A stretch of DNA of 64,000 nucleotides from Melastoma dodecandrum (Eukaryota; Streptophyta; Magnoliopsida; Myrtales; Melastomataceae): assembly GCA_029817715.1 (NCBI GenBank), contig JARUPY010000328.1:1-64000 (forward strand). Direction: 5' to 3'. Under the pieces are notes generated by a model. It worked only from the letters and a program-made list of their open reading frames with translations, was not told where the DNA came from and did not search any database. Positions 1 through 9,196 of this stretch are shown piece after piece. Positions within the stretch are counted from its first letter, which is position 1; every line of letters starts with the position of its first letter. A program made the position numbers and the translations under genes.

Positions 1-502
1 GGCCGGCGAATCCAGTCCGCCACCTGCATCCGTCACCTCCGGCGAGCCCGGGTGCGCTCCCACCCGAGGACGACGGGAGGCCACCTCCGGGAGCTCAGTG
101 CCACCATCCGTCGTGAGCTCGTCGGGCGAGCCGGGCGACCGGTCCTCCGGTTCCGCGTCCACCGGGACGCCTTCTCCATAGGACCGATGGTGGGGGCGAG
201 CCTGGTGCTCGTCCGTCTGGAAACAGCAGCCATGTCTGGCCGGGCGGATCGCGGGTCCGACGAGGTCGTTTCTTCGCCATCGCGAGCATTTCAGTTGCGT
301 CGCGTTGGGTCAGGGGCAGCAGGGGATCGAACATTCGCCGGGGAGCCTGGCCCACGGTAACCGGCCCCGTGGGGGAATCGGGGCCTGGGGAGGAGCCGAT
401 CCCGCCCCCCAGAGCGGGGGACGGATCGGCGTGGCGCGCCACGACGGCGCGCCGCCGACGCCGCCGATCCTCCTCGCACCCGATTCGCCAGAGGAGTCCC
501 CC
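1..502. other. Stretch with no recognisable gene
   Basis: No frame on either strand gives a protein I recognise. Long open frames exist on both strands, but their composition is arginine, proline and serine rich, as expected from out-of-frame GC-rich DNA. The adjoining genes are all frameshifted, so a real gene broken by several indels could be hidden here. No RNA gene or repeat was seen. Confidence 0.4.
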
Positions 503-637
503 ATGCGGTTCGAGGTCCCCGCGGGCAGCGCGCTCGTCTTCAAACACGGCACCGACGGTGAGAGCCTGCCTCGCCGAACCCCCGGTGAACGGCCGCCCGA
601 TCCTCCGCGTGGTCGAGGTGCTGCCTGGAAGGGCTGA
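503..637 (+). CDS. Possible small protein, unknown
   Basis: An ATG follows a GAGGAG ribosome-binding site by about six bases and opens a 44-codon frame beginning MRFEVPAGSALVFKHG. The first 22 residues look like real protein. After about base 570 the neighbouring frame (LAEPPVNGRPILRVVEVLPG) reads better, so a frameshift is likely and the true end is uncertain. I do not recognise the family. It is supported mainly by the RBS and the sensible N-terminal composition. Confidence 0.3.
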   Translation: MRFEVPAGSALVFKHGTDGESLPRRTPGERPPDPPRGRGAAWKG

Positions 638-639
638 AT

Positions 640-985
640 CAGATCCGGCCGAGGCGCGCGCCCGAGGCCGATCCGCAAACCGCGAACAGCGCCGCGAGCA
701 ACGATTCGCGCCAGCACGACCTGGCCGAGGGTACCGCGAAGGCGCGATCACCGCGAGGGCGAAGAGCACGGTCTGCGCGAGGAGGCGGCGCGACGCCGGC
801 AGCCGCCGCGCCGCGCGCGGCGCCATCGCGACGGACCAGAACGCGATCACGAGCGCGGGCAGCAGCACCGCGAGCACGATCCGCACGACGAGCGGCGCGG
901 GCAGCAGGAAGGCCGAATCGCGCCGGCGGCGGACCAGCAAGCGCCTAGCTCCGAGCGAGGAAGGCGAGCGTCGCATTCGCACCGA
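640..985 (-). CDS. DUF2568-like small membrane protein (frameshifted)
   Basis: The minus strand encodes a hydrophobic segment (VVRIVLAVLLPALVIAFW), then APRAARRLPASRRLL and a second hydrophobic segment (TVLFALAVIA). This matches the general plan of the small four-helix DUF2568 (YrdB-like) membrane proteins, which carry a conserved AP-x-A-x-x-R-L-P loop. The expected flanking helices are only partly visible and lie in other frames, so at least two indels are present and neither end can be fixed. The function of the family is unknown. Confidence 0.35.
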
Positions 986-1025
986 GCAGGAACCGCACCG
1001 CGACATCCTGGCGGAAGATGGGGCC

Positions 1026-1515
1026 GTGCCCGACATCGTCCGCTTCGCGGCGCCGTCCGACGCGGTCGCGCTCGTCGAGCTGCGCGCGGCGATGTTCGAC
1101 GCGATGGGGCAGGACACGATCGGTCCGGTGTGGCGCGCGGCGGCGCTCAACCTGGTTCCAGGAGCGGCTAGCGGCGGTCCGGACCGGTGCTGGGTCCGGT
1201 CGTCGCCGATCCGCCCGGGTTCGGGCCGGTGTCCTCCGCGATGGCGGTCCTCGAGCACCGTGCGCCGTCGCCCACGAACCCGACCGGGCTCGCGGCCCAC
1301 CTGTCCGCCGTGAGCACGCTGCCGGAGCAAACAGCCGCCGCGGTAAGCGCGGGCGTGCGTCACCGCGCTCGTCGGAGCGCTCGACGCGAACCGCGGCGTG
1401 CAGGCGCACCGACCTGTTTCTTCTTTCGCCACCGCGGGACGGCGATGTCGCTGTACCGTTACCGTCGGGTTTCCGGGAGGGGCGCCGTACCACCCGGCCC
1501 TGCGCCGCCCCCTGA
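1026..1515 (+). CDS. GNAT-family N-acetyltransferase (frameshifted)
   Basis: Starting at a GTG, the protein begins PDIVRFAAPSDAVALVELRA, a typical GNAT N-terminus (strand beta1 and helix alpha1), followed by FDAMGQDTIGPVW. Later pieces in other frames continue the fold: a loop with ACVTALVGALDANRGV in the acetyl-CoA-binding region and a terminal LYR-x-x-GFREG segment typical of GNAT C-termini. The usual R/Q-x-x-G-x-G/A loop falls near 1330 and is distorted. At least three frame changes are needed to read it through. The substrate cannot be inferred. The end depends on which frame is correct. Confidence 0.5.
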
Positions 1516-1559
1516 CCGGAGCAAGATCCGGGCGGTTCCCAAGGAGCGTGAATAAGCCC

Positions 1560-2394
1560 AGCGGATCGCGTCGAGGAGCACCTCCGGCGTCCTCCTCCAG
1601 CTGGGTGGACGTGGCCCGTGTGCATCGAGCAGCTCGAACCGCGCGTGAGGGATCGCGGCGGCGACTGCGGCGCGGCCGTGTATCGGGGGGGGTCCCCCCG
1701 GCGATGCGATCCCGCCTCGGCCCCACACCACGAGCGTCCTGCACTTCGATGCCGCCGAGCCGCCCGAGCAGGGTCTGGGTCGAACCATCGCGTCCGCCGT
1801 ACAGCGCGAGCGCCATCCGGTTTGCCCCTGCACTACTCGTCAGTACGCCTCAGGAGGCAGGGACGCGGGGTCCGGGATCCGGGCTTTGGACGGGTCGTAC
1901 CAGCTGCGCGCGGGACGAAGGCTCGCCGTGCTGAGTGTGCGTCGGAGACCGGATGGTCCTCGAGCTCAGGACCGACCCAAGTCGACGAGTACGATCCGGC
2001 CGAAGCCGCGCCGCAACGGTACGACGAGCGCGAGCTCCGCCGTTGATCCACCCGCCGATCGCTTTGGCCCCGGATCCACGACCGCCTCGTACCAGCGCGA
2101 GCACGTCGAGCAGTGTCCGGCGACGACCCTCCGCGAGCCCGGCGACGGAGGTGAGCGCCTCCGGCCGCGGCGTGCCGCCGAATCCGGGAAGCACGGGGGT
2201 GATCACGCGGGTGCCGGTCGCGGTCGCGAGCAGGTTCGGCGAACCCGCCGACCGACGCGGGGCCCACACCGCGCCGCCCGTGAAGCAGCAACAGACGCGC
2301 CGCGGGCCGCTGCCGCTCTTCGTCGCCGGACAGGGGCAACGTCGCCCGATAACGAGGTGGTGACGGGGTGAGCGAGGAAGGGGGGGGAGGTCAT
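1560..2394 (-). CDS. Alpha/beta hydrolase (multiple frameshifts)
   Basis: Minus-strand pieces in three frames assemble into one alpha/beta hydrolase in the correct order: RLLLLHG (strand and oxyanion region), ATGTRVITPVLPGFGGTP, a GGWIN piece at the nucleophile elbow (expected G-N-S-x-G-G), LELEDHPVSD, GRLGGIEV, the LVVWG strand with DRIASP (acid region), and AAAIPHARFELLDA-x-G-x-x-P before the catalytic His. An ATG at 2394 follows a run of eight G/C bases, itself a likely indel site. It is divergent from a MarR regulator with a palindrome between them, which suggests MarR control. Activity and substrate are unknown. Confidence 0.55.
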
Positions 2395-2413
2395 GCCGGA
2401 CACCGGTAGATCA

Positions 2414-2435
2414 AACATGTTGATAACAACAAGTT
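2414..2435. promoter_or_regulatory. Candidate MarR operator palindrome
   Basis: Arms AACATGTTG and CAACAAGTT flank a 4-base ATAA spacer, with one mismatch between the nine-base arms. This AT-rich dyad stands out in GC-rich DNA and lies between the divergent hydrolase and MarR-type genes, the usual place for a MarR operator that controls both. Binding by the adjacent regulator is inferred. Confidence 0.5.
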
Positions 2436-2462
2436 TTGATTCGAGTCGGCTACCCTCGTGCT

Positions 2463-2922
2463 GTGGACAATGACGCCGGGCGGAGCTCGGGCTCAGCCGG
2501 GTGTTGAAAGCGCCTGTCAGGTGCAGCACCCACCGAGCCCGCGGACGGAGGCGGCATGACTGCGGCCGCTCGGCGTGACCCTCGTGCAGTGGGACGCCCT
2601 CCGGCACCTGCACCAGAACCCCCGGCGCCTCCCCCCTCCACGACCAGTCAGCCGTGCTCACGTTTTCCAGGACTGACCAGGGCGTTTCGGAGCACGCTCG
2701 CGACCCCGCATCGAGGCGCGCGGCCTGATCCGCCGCACGGGCGGCGCGGGCCGCGCGATCCGGCCGGAGCTGACGACGGAGGGCGAGCGCGTGTTCGAGC
2801 AGGGGCGCGACATCACCGGCCGGGTGGTCGCCGCCTCGTTCGCCCAGCTCGGACGCCGAGGAGCCAGGCTTGCGCTCGGCGGCATGCTTGCAGGCGGCTC
2901 CTCCGGCTGCGGTGACCTGTGA
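2463..2922 (+). CDS. MarR-family transcriptional regulator (frameshifted)
   Basis: From a GTG, fragments in different frames line up with a MarR winged-helix protein: LGVTLVQWDALRHLHQNPG-like helices near 2570-2620, a recognition region around 2650-2690, then EARGLIRRTGG in the wing and PELTTEGERVFEQG with VVAASFAQLG in the C-terminal dimerisation helix. At least three indels interrupt it. The palindrome upstream and the divergent hydrolase suggest local autoregulation. No cysteine or ligand signature could be read confidently. Confidence 0.5.
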
Positions 2923-3068
2923 CCCACGGGGCCGACGGCTCCGGGCTCTCCGGCGAATGCAACCAGACCATTCTGTGGAAAATGGCGCGACGCATACCTT
3001 ATTCCCTCACTGATTTTACTATGTTCTGAAGAGCGCCCCAGCGCCCTTCTACGTATGGGGAGGCCGAC

Positions 3069-3830
3069 GTGCCGAAGGAGTCCACGCCGCTCGTGGCGCA
3101 GATCTCCGATCGACTGATCACCGCGATCGCGACCGGGGAGTTCCTGCCCGGCTCGCGGCTGCCCGCGGAGCGAGACCTCGCCGGCCTGCTGCACGTCGGC
3201 ACGACGAGCGTGCGCGCCGCGCTCGCGGTGCTCCACGATCAGGGCCTGATCGAGACGCAGCGCGGCCGCGGGGGCGGCTCGTTCGTGCGCGTCCAGTGGC
3301 CGGCGGACTCGCACGCCGCTGTCGTGCGCACGCTGCGGAGCCGCTGGACGGACATCCAGGACCGGCTCGACGCCATGCGCCGCCTGCACGGGGCGATCGC
3401 CCGTGCGGCGGCCGAGCGCCGGGACGACGCGGACGGTCGCGCTCCTGCGGGAACGGCTCGAGCAGTTAAAAACGGGTGGCGCCGAGCGGCCGGCAGAAGC
3501 AGATCGCGGACGCCTCCCTGCATCTCGTGATCTCGGACGCCGCGAGGAACGGCACACTGAAGACCATGCCTGCTCGCGTTGGAACAGGATATCTCCCGAT
3601 CGGCGCGCCCCTCCATCTGTGGGGCGAGCCGGATGGCAGTGGCTGAGACCGAGGAGCGCCGCGCTGCGCGTGCACGTGCTGCTCGTGGAACGCGATCGTG
3701 GGCCGGCAACGCCGACGACGCGGACGAGATCGCGCGGGACCACGCGCGCATCGACCTCGAGCTGCTCGAGGTCGCGCGTCAGCGGGCCGGAGGCGCGCGG
3801 GCAGCGGAGTCGGACGCGGTGAGCGCGGAG
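3069..3830 (+). CDS. GntR/FadR-type (FCD) regulator (3' half frameshifted)
   Basis: The first 110 residues are in one frame and are a clear GntR winged helix: PLVAQISDRLITAIATGEF, GSRLPAERDLAGLLHVG and TSVRAALAVLHDQGLIETQR, followed by a glycine-rich wing (GRGGGSFV). The C-terminal part, spread over two more frames, has FCD-like helices (LLRERLEQ, a histidine-containing SLHLVISDAARNG, EQDISRSA, and DEIARDHARIDLELLE). This is the fatty-acid/organic-acid-binding subgroup of GntR. Effector and targets are unknown. It runs into the phosphoribosyltransferase start, so the two may be co-transcribed. Confidence 0.65.
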
Positions 3831-4341
3831 GAGACCCCCGCCCCGCGAGATCTCTGTTCCTGCCCTGGGGCGAGGTCGGGAACGCGACGCGCGAGCTCGC
3901 GCAGTCGATCGCGGACGACGGGTTCCGGCCCGAGGTCGTGATCGCGATCGCCCGCGGCGGGCTGCTGGTCGGCGGCGCGCTCGCGTACGCCCTCGGGGTG
4001 AAGAGCTGCGGCTCCATCAACGTGGAGCTGTACACCGGCATCGACGAGACGCTGCCGGAGCCGCTCCTCCTGCCGCCGCACCTCGACGGGACGTCGCTCG
4101 CCGGCAAGCGCGTGCTGCTCGCGGACGACGTGTCGCAGTCGGGGCTCACCCTGAAGCTCGCCGTCGAGATCCTCACCAAGATGGGTGCGGAGGTGCGCAG
4201 CGCCTGCTTCTACACGAAGCCGCAGACCGTGTTCGCGCCCGACTGGACCTGGCGGAACACGGACCGCTGGATCGTCTTCCCGTGGTCGGCGGAGCCGCCT
4301 GTACTGCTTATCACACATCGCTCAGCCCGGCCTCGCACTAG
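3819..4341 (+). CDS. Purine-type phosphoribosyltransferase (frameshifted at both ends)
   Basis: The core reads EVGNATRELAQSIADDGF, then PEVVIAIARGGLLVGGAL, VELYTG, and the PRPP-binding loop VLLADDVSQSGLTL, followed by FYTKPQTVFAPDWTW. This is the type I phosphoribosyltransferase fold of the xanthine/guanine (gpt-like) group, which transfers ribose-5-phosphate from PRPP to a purine base. The loop has DDVSQSG where DDVxDSG is usual. One frameshift lies just after the N-terminus (about 3870) and another near 4300. If the third frame is used at the end, its TAG overlaps the ung GTG (TAGTG). Confidence 0.65.
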
Positions 4342-5040
4342 TGGACCCGAAGTCGCTGGCGCAGCTGGGCGCCGAGGGGCTGATCGACCCGACGTGGGCG
4401 GAGGCGCTGGCGCCGTCGAACCGCAAGGTGCACGCTATGGGCGACTACCTCGCGGCAGGAGGTCGCCGCGGGGCAGCACTACCTGCCGGCCGGCCGGAAC
4501 GTGCTGCGGGCGTTCCGCACCCCGCTGCCCGCGGTCCGGGTGCTGATCGTCGGCCAGGACCCGTACCCGACGCCGGGGCACCCGATCGGGCTGAGCTTCG
4601 CCGTCGACCCGCACGTGCGGCCGGTCCCGCGCAGCCTCGGCAACATCTACAAGGAGCTGCAGAGCGACCTCGGCGTGCCATCCGTCGAGCACGGCGACCT
4701 CACCGCGTGGACCGAGCACGGCGTGATGCTGCTCAACCGGGTGCTCACCGTCCGGCCGGGCGCGCCCGCCTCCCACCGCGGCAAGGGCTGGGAGGCGGTC
4801 ACGGAGCACGCGATCCGCACCCTCGCCGCACGCGGCGGACCCCTCGTCGCGATCCTGTGGGGCCGGGATGCGCGGAATCTCGCGCCGCTGCTCGGCGACG
4901 TGCCGCGGGTCGAGTCCGCGCACCCCAGCCCGCTGTCCGCCTCCAGCGGCTTCTTCGGCTCGAAGCCGTTCAGCCGCGCGAACGCCCTCCTGCAGGAGCA
5001 GGGCGACCCGGGCGTCGACTGGCGGCTCCCGCCCGCCTGA
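4341..5040 (+). CDS. ung: Uracil-DNA glycosylase, family 1
   Basis: Removes uracil from DNA to start base-excision repair. The catalytic water-activating motif appears as [10 protein letters not shown], the substrate region as [20 protein letters not shown], and the minor-groove loop as [21 protein letters not shown]. The length (about 232 residues) fits the family. The first 38 residues from GTG 4341 ([10 protein letters not shown]) are in a different frame; a net +1 base near 4452 (between GDYL and QEVAAG) breaks the gene, and another shift lies near 4420. A strong hairpin follows the stop. Confidence 0.88.
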
Positions 5041-5053
5041 GCATTTCGTCTTT

Positions 5054-5091
5054 CAGGAGTTCTGGTCGCCCTCCGGCGACCAGAACTCCTG
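5054..5091. terminator. Perfect 17-bp intergenic hairpin
   Basis: Arms CAGGAGTTCTGGTCGCC and its exact complement are separated by a 4-base CTCC loop; the flanks TT and AA extend the dyad to TTCAGGAG...CTCCTGAA. It sits between ung and the next gene on the same strand and ends five bases before the ATG at 5096, so it may both terminate ung transcription and affect translation of the acetyltransferase. No U-tract follows, as is common in GC-rich actinobacteria. Confidence 0.75.
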
Positions 5092-5095
5092 AAGG

Positions 5096-5686
5096 ATGAG
5101 GCCCGTGCTGGAAGAGGAGTACGAGTCGCGTCGGCTCGCGAAGCCGTTCCACCTGCGGCGCTTCGATCCGCCGGAGCCGGCGTTCGCGTACGAGATCCGC
5201 CCGGCCACGGCGAAGGACCTCCCGGACGTCCGCCAGATCTACAACCACTACGTGACCAACACGATGGTCACGCTCGACACCGACACCCGGACGCTGCGGG
5301 CCTGGCGCTCGAAGTACGCCTACCTCACCCGCCTCAAGCTGCCGTTCCTCGTGGCGGTGTCGCCGACCGGGCAGGTGCTCGGCTACGCGCTCGCGGAGCC
5401 GTGGATCCAGAAGCGGGCGTACCGGTTCACGGCGGAGGAGTCGATCTACCTCCGGCCCGCCTCCACCGGCAAGGGCCTCGGGAAGGCGCTGCTGCAGGCG
5501 CTCGTCGCCGCCGGCAAGGAGGCGGGGCTGAAGCAGCTGCTCGCGGTGATCGCGGACAGCGGCGCGGAGTCCTCCATCGGCCTGCACCGGTCGCTCGGGT
5601 TCAAGGAGACCGGCCGGATGGGCAGGGTCGCGTACAAGTTCGACCGCTGGATCGGCACGGTCATGATGCAGAAGGACATCAAGTAG
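5096..5686 (+). CDS. GNAT acetyltransferase, phosphinothricin-acetyltransferase-like
   Basis: An intact 196-residue GNAT protein. After a 40-residue N-terminal extension the domain starts at YEIRPATAKDLPDVRQIYNH, a pattern shared with the Pat/Bar and YwnH group, which acetylates small amine herbicides or amino-acid analogues. The acetyl-CoA loop appears as PASTGKGLGKALLQAL, and the end is HRSLGFKETGRMGRVAYKFDRW. Its TAG overlaps the amidase GTG (TAGTG), so the two are probably translationally coupled. The real substrate is not shown by the sequence. It is the only undamaged gene in the first 7 kb. Confidence 0.8.
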   Translation: MRPVLEEEYESRRLAKPFHLRRFDPPEPAFAYEIRPATAKDLPDVRQIYNHYVTNTMVTLDTDTRTLRAWRSKYAYLTRLKLPFLVAVSPTGQVLGYALAEPWIQKRAYRFTAEESIYLRPASTGKGLGKALLQALVAAGKEAGLKQLLAVIADSGAESSIGLHRSLGFKETGRMGRVAYKFDRWIGTVMMQKDIK

Positions 5687-7146
5687 TGGCCTTCGCGCTC
5701 CATCAGCTCACCGCGCTGAGCAGAGGACTGATCCTTCGCGGCGACATCACGTCGACCGAGCTGACGCGGCACTAGTACCTCGACAGCGCATCGCCGCGCG
5801 GAACGAACGACCTCGGCGCGTTCTCGCACCTCGACGCCGACGCGGCGCTCGCGCGGGCGGCCCGCAGGTGGAACGCGGTCGGCCAGGAGAACCGGCGCCG
5901 CTGTCGGGCGTGCCACTGGCCGAGAAGAGAGCTCGTCCGCACGGGCAGGCGCGCCCGTGCGCTGGTCGTTGGATCTTCCGCGGGCGGGAGGCGGATTCCT
6001 CCGACGACGTCGCGCTCGCGACCGACGCGACGGGCGCCGTGGTGCTCGGCGCGACGACCGCGCCCGAGTTCGGCCTGACGGGCTTCACCGAGCCGGCCGG
6101 GCGGCCTCCGGCCCGGAACCCGTGGGACGTGACGACCGGCGCCGGCGGGTCGAGCGGCGGCGCGGCGGCTGCCGTCGCGGCAGGCCTCGCGGCGGCGGCG
6201 ATCTTATGGGGTTCGGACGGTCGGCGGGTCGATCCGTATTCCCGTCGGCGTGGTTGCTGGGTCGTCGGGCTCAAGCCGTCCGCGCGGGCGGGTAGCCGGC
6301 GCAGGGCGGGCAGGGCGGCTTTCCGTCGGCCTCGTGACCGCCGGCCCGATCGCCCGAGGGACCGTGGCGGACGCGGCGATGGTGCTCGACGCGCTCGTGC
6401 GGCCGGAGGGGCGGCAGCGCTCGGCCGGCTACGCGACGGTGCCGGGCGGGGAGGACGAGCCGTTCCTCGGCGACGCGGTGCGCGGCGAGGGCCGGTACTC
6501 GATCGGCGTCCTCGAGGGGTCCGTCTGGGACGACGCGATCGACATCCGGGTCGATCCGGAGCTGACCGCCGCCGTCGAGCGGACCGTCACGGCCCTGGGC
6601 GAGCTCGGGCACGGCACCGAGCCGGTGCGGCTGCCCGGGCAGGACTACCCCGAGTTCTTCCGCGTGCTCTGGCAGGCGGGCGCGGCGCCGATCCCGGCGT
6701 GGACGCCGGAGGAGCTGGCGCTGCTCGAGCCGTACACGCGCGAGATCGTGGAGCGCGGCCGCGCGCTGCCCGCCGAGCGGGTCGTGTCCGCCGCCGTCGC
6801 GGCCGCCGCGTTCGAGCGCCGCGCGATCGCGACGTTCTCGCCGTTCGACGCGATCCTCACGCCGACCGTCGCGATGACCCCGCGGCCGCTCGGCTGGTAC
6901 ACGGCGGCCGGGGAGGGCGCCGACGCCGTCTTCGACCGGCAGGTGCAGGCCGCCCCGTTCACGTCGTTCGTGAACGTCTCCGGGCTGCCCGCGATCACGC
7001 TGCCCGTGGGCGCGACGGACGAGGGGCGCCCGGCCGGCGTGCAGCTGATTGGCCGCCCGGGCGGGGAGCGCGCGCTGCTCGCGATCGGCCGTCAGCTGGA
7101 GCGCCGCTTCGGCTGGCAGCGCCGCCACCCTCCGGCCTTCTGGTGA
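5686..7146 (+). CDS. Amidase-signature family hydrolase (5' half frameshifted)
   Basis: Amidase-signature enzymes use a Ser-cisSer-Lys triad to hydrolyse amides. The N-terminus (FALHQLTALSRGLILRGDIT) fits the family; the catalytic Lys region is in the VPLAEK segment near 5915; the glycine/serine loop GAGGSSGGAAAA is near 6140; and the nucleophile region GSDG...IRIPV near 6215 is scrambled by indels. From about 6310 to the stop the gene is intact (VTAGPIARGTVADAAMVLDAL through LLAIGRQLERRFGW). Several single-base shifts lie between 5775 and 6310. Substrate unknown. It ends against a convergent permease with a dyad between. Confidence 0.75.
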
Positions 7147-7150
7147 GCAC

Positions 7151-7192
7151 CTCTCCGTTCTGTAGGGACGCCGCGCCCTACACGACGGAGAG
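7151..7192. terminator. GTAGG dyad, copy 1 (bidirectional terminator)
   Basis: Arms CTCTCCGTTCTGTAGGG and CCCTACACGACGGAGAG (two mismatches in 17) flank an 8-base loop. It lies between the convergent amidase and permease genes and overlaps the last codons and stop of the permease. The arm sequence recurs at 13023 and 59277, so this is one member of a repeat family rather than a unique terminator. Confidence 0.75.
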
Positions 7193-8340
7193 TGCGAGCG
7201 TCGCCAGGCCGACCGTGAGCGGCGCCGCGACCAGCCCGAGCAGCGCGAACCGGCGCCAGGAGATCTGCACGTCGGTCCGCGACGAGCCGCCCGTGCCACA
7301 GCAGGGTCGCGAGCGACGCCCACGGGGTGATCAGCGGTCCGGCGTTCACCGCGACGAGCAGGGCCAGGAGGCGGTGCTCGTTCCCGGCGACCGGCTCGAG
7401 CGCGAGGTAGGCGGGCAGGTTGTCCGCGAGGTTCGCCGTCAGCGTGCCGACGCCCGCGAGCCGGAGGAGCTCGAGCGGTCCCGACCCGCTGCCCGCGGCG
7501 GCTGCGAGCACCTCCGTGAGTCCGAGCCTCCCGAGCGCGGTGACCGACAGGAACAGCCCGCACACGAACAGCACGAGCGGGATCGGCAGGAGGCGAACCG
7601 AGAGCAGGCCGGGCCTGCGGACCCCCGGCGACGACGAGCAGCACCAGCGCGGCGATCGACGCGGGGATCCAGACGGGGATGTGCAGCACCGGGTCGCCGA
7701 TCGCGAGCGCCGGCACGAGCAGGCCCACCAGCACCGCCGACAGAACGAAGAGCGGCCGGTCGGCGACCGGGTCGGGCACGGGCGGCTCGTACCGGTGCGC
7801 GAGCGCCCGGCGCGAGATCACGGCGAGGATCGCGACCGGCACGAGCACCGCGACGAGTGCGGGCAGCCAGGACCGGGTGACGTAGGCGGACCCGAACGAG
7901 GGGTCGGACTCCGCGAGCAGGTTGGTCAGGTTCGACACCGGCAGCAGCAGGGAACCCGTGTTCGCGAGCCACACGGTCGTCAGCGCGAACGGGATCGGGG
8001 ACAGCCCCACCCGGCGGGCGAGCGTGACGACGACCGGGGTCAGGAGGACCGCCGTCGTGTCGAGCGACAGGAACACCGTGGAGGCGACGGCCACGACGAC
8101 GACCAGGATCCAGAGCAGCGCGCCGCGGCCGCGCGCCAGTCGTGCGGCGATCGCGGCGAGCCGGTCGAACAGCCCGGCCTCGGAGGCGATCGCCGCGACG
8201 ATCGTGATCGCGACGACGAACCCGAGCACGGGCGCGATCCGGTCGCCGAGCGCGACGGCGTCGGCGGCCGGCAGGATCCCGGTCGCCACCGCGACCAGCC
8301 CCAGGACGAGCAGGACGCCGCCGAGCACGGCCAGCACCAC
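7178..8340 (-). CDS. SLC13/ArsB-type ion transporter (two frameshifts)
   Basis: A membrane protein of about 387 residues with some ten hydrophobic segments. The N-terminal half is continuous (LGFVVAITIVAAIASEAGLF, STVFLSLDTTAVLLTPVVV, PFALTTVWLANTGSLLLPVS, NLTNLLAES). The paired hairpin motif recurs in the C-terminal half as TLTANLADNLPAYLALE. This plan is that of the ArsB/NhaD/SLC13 ion-transporter superfamily. +1 insertions near 7612 (GGGGG) and 7300 split it. Arsenite, dicarboxylate or Na+/H+ exchange cannot be told apart; no ars genes are adjacent. The start is a GTG pair at 8338-8340. Confidence 0.75.
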
Positions 8341-8360
8341 GGCGCGAACCTAGCGCAGCA

Positions 8361-9170
8361 TCAGCGCTCGACGCGGGCGGCGCTCGCCTCCCAGAGCGCG
8401 CGGGCGAGATCCGGGTCGTCCGCCTGCCGGGTGGTGCGTCCGGGCGCGCTCCCGCCCACGAAGTGGTTGCCGGAGGGTGCGGGCACCGTGGGCGCCGCCG
8501 CCAGGCGCACGAGCTGCCGGGCGCCCTCCTCCGGGGTGATCGCCAGCCGCTTGCCGAGGGCGATCAGGCGGTTGTCGCCGCCGAACGAGGTCGCGACGAA
8601 GCCCGGGTGGAACGTCCAGGTGCCGATGCCCGTGCCGAGGGTGCGCCGTGCGAGCTCCCGCGTGAACAGGATGTTCTCCAGCTTGGCCGCGCAGTACGCG
8701 GGCCAGCCGACCAGCCACGGCCGCCCCAGGGCGTCGAGGTCGTCGAGCCGCACCCGGCCGAACAGGTTCGCGTCGCTGGAGGTCTGGATCACCCGCACGT
8801 CGTCGCCGGAGGCGCGGAGCCGGTCGAGCAGGAGCGTGGTGAGCAGGAACGGCGCCAGGTGGTTCCGCTGGAAGGTGATCCCGTTGCCGTCCGTGGTCAG
8901 CCCGCGCTCCGCCATGCCGCCGGCGTTGTTCGCGAGGACGTGGATCGCCGGGTAGGCGTCGAGCAGCGCGGCCGCCAGGTCCCGGACGTCGGCGAGCCGG
9001 TCGAAGTCCGCCAGGAACGCCCGGCCGCCGGTCTCGGCCGCGACGGCCTCCGTGCGCTCCCGGTTCCTCCCGACGACGGCGACGTCCGCGCCGAGCAGCG
9101 CGAGCTCGCGGGCGGCTGCCCGCCCGATGCCGGAGCTGGCGCCCGTGATGACAACGGTCCGCCCCTCCAT
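8361..9170 (-). CDS. Short-chain dehydrogenase/reductase
   Basis: Intact, 269 residues. The NAD(P)-binding motif is VVITGASSGIGRAAARELAL, followed by VGRNRER (favouring NADP), LANNAGG, QTSSDANLFG with the catalytic Ser, and YCAAK with the catalytic Tyr and Lys. The C-terminal part (PAYCAAKLENILFTRELARR, FHPGFVATSFGG) resembles retinol dehydrogenase/WW-domain-oxidoreductase-like SDRs, which reduce or oxidise bulky hydrophobic alcohols. The gene precedes the permease on the same strand with 20 bases between them. The substrate is unknown. Confidence 0.85.
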   Translation of the reverse strand: MEGRTVVITGASSGIGRAAARELALLGADVAVVGRNRERTEAVAAETGGRAFLADFDRLADVRDLAAALLDAYPAIHVLANNAGGMAERGLTTDGNGITFQRNHLAPFLLTTLLLDRLRASGDDVRVIQTSSDANLFGRVRLDDLDALGRPWLVGWPAYCAAKLENILFTRELARRTLGTGIGTWTFHPGFVATSFGGDNRLIALGKRLAITPEEGARQLVRLAAAPTVPAPSGNHFVGGSAPGRTTRQADDPDLARALWEASAARVER

Positions 9171-9196
9171 CCGGCCGGGCCCGGGCAGCGCGACCC

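Noticed and set aside
95..1816. A 573-codon minus-strand frame at the left end
   Set aside because: It strings together pieces of the alpha/beta hydrolase and the small membrane protein with antisense of the GNAT gene; no single protein family spans it.
7178..8340. Naming the permease ArsB and calling an arsenic-resistance locus
   Set aside because: No arsR, arsC or acr3 nearby, and the family also contains dicarboxylate and sodium transporters.
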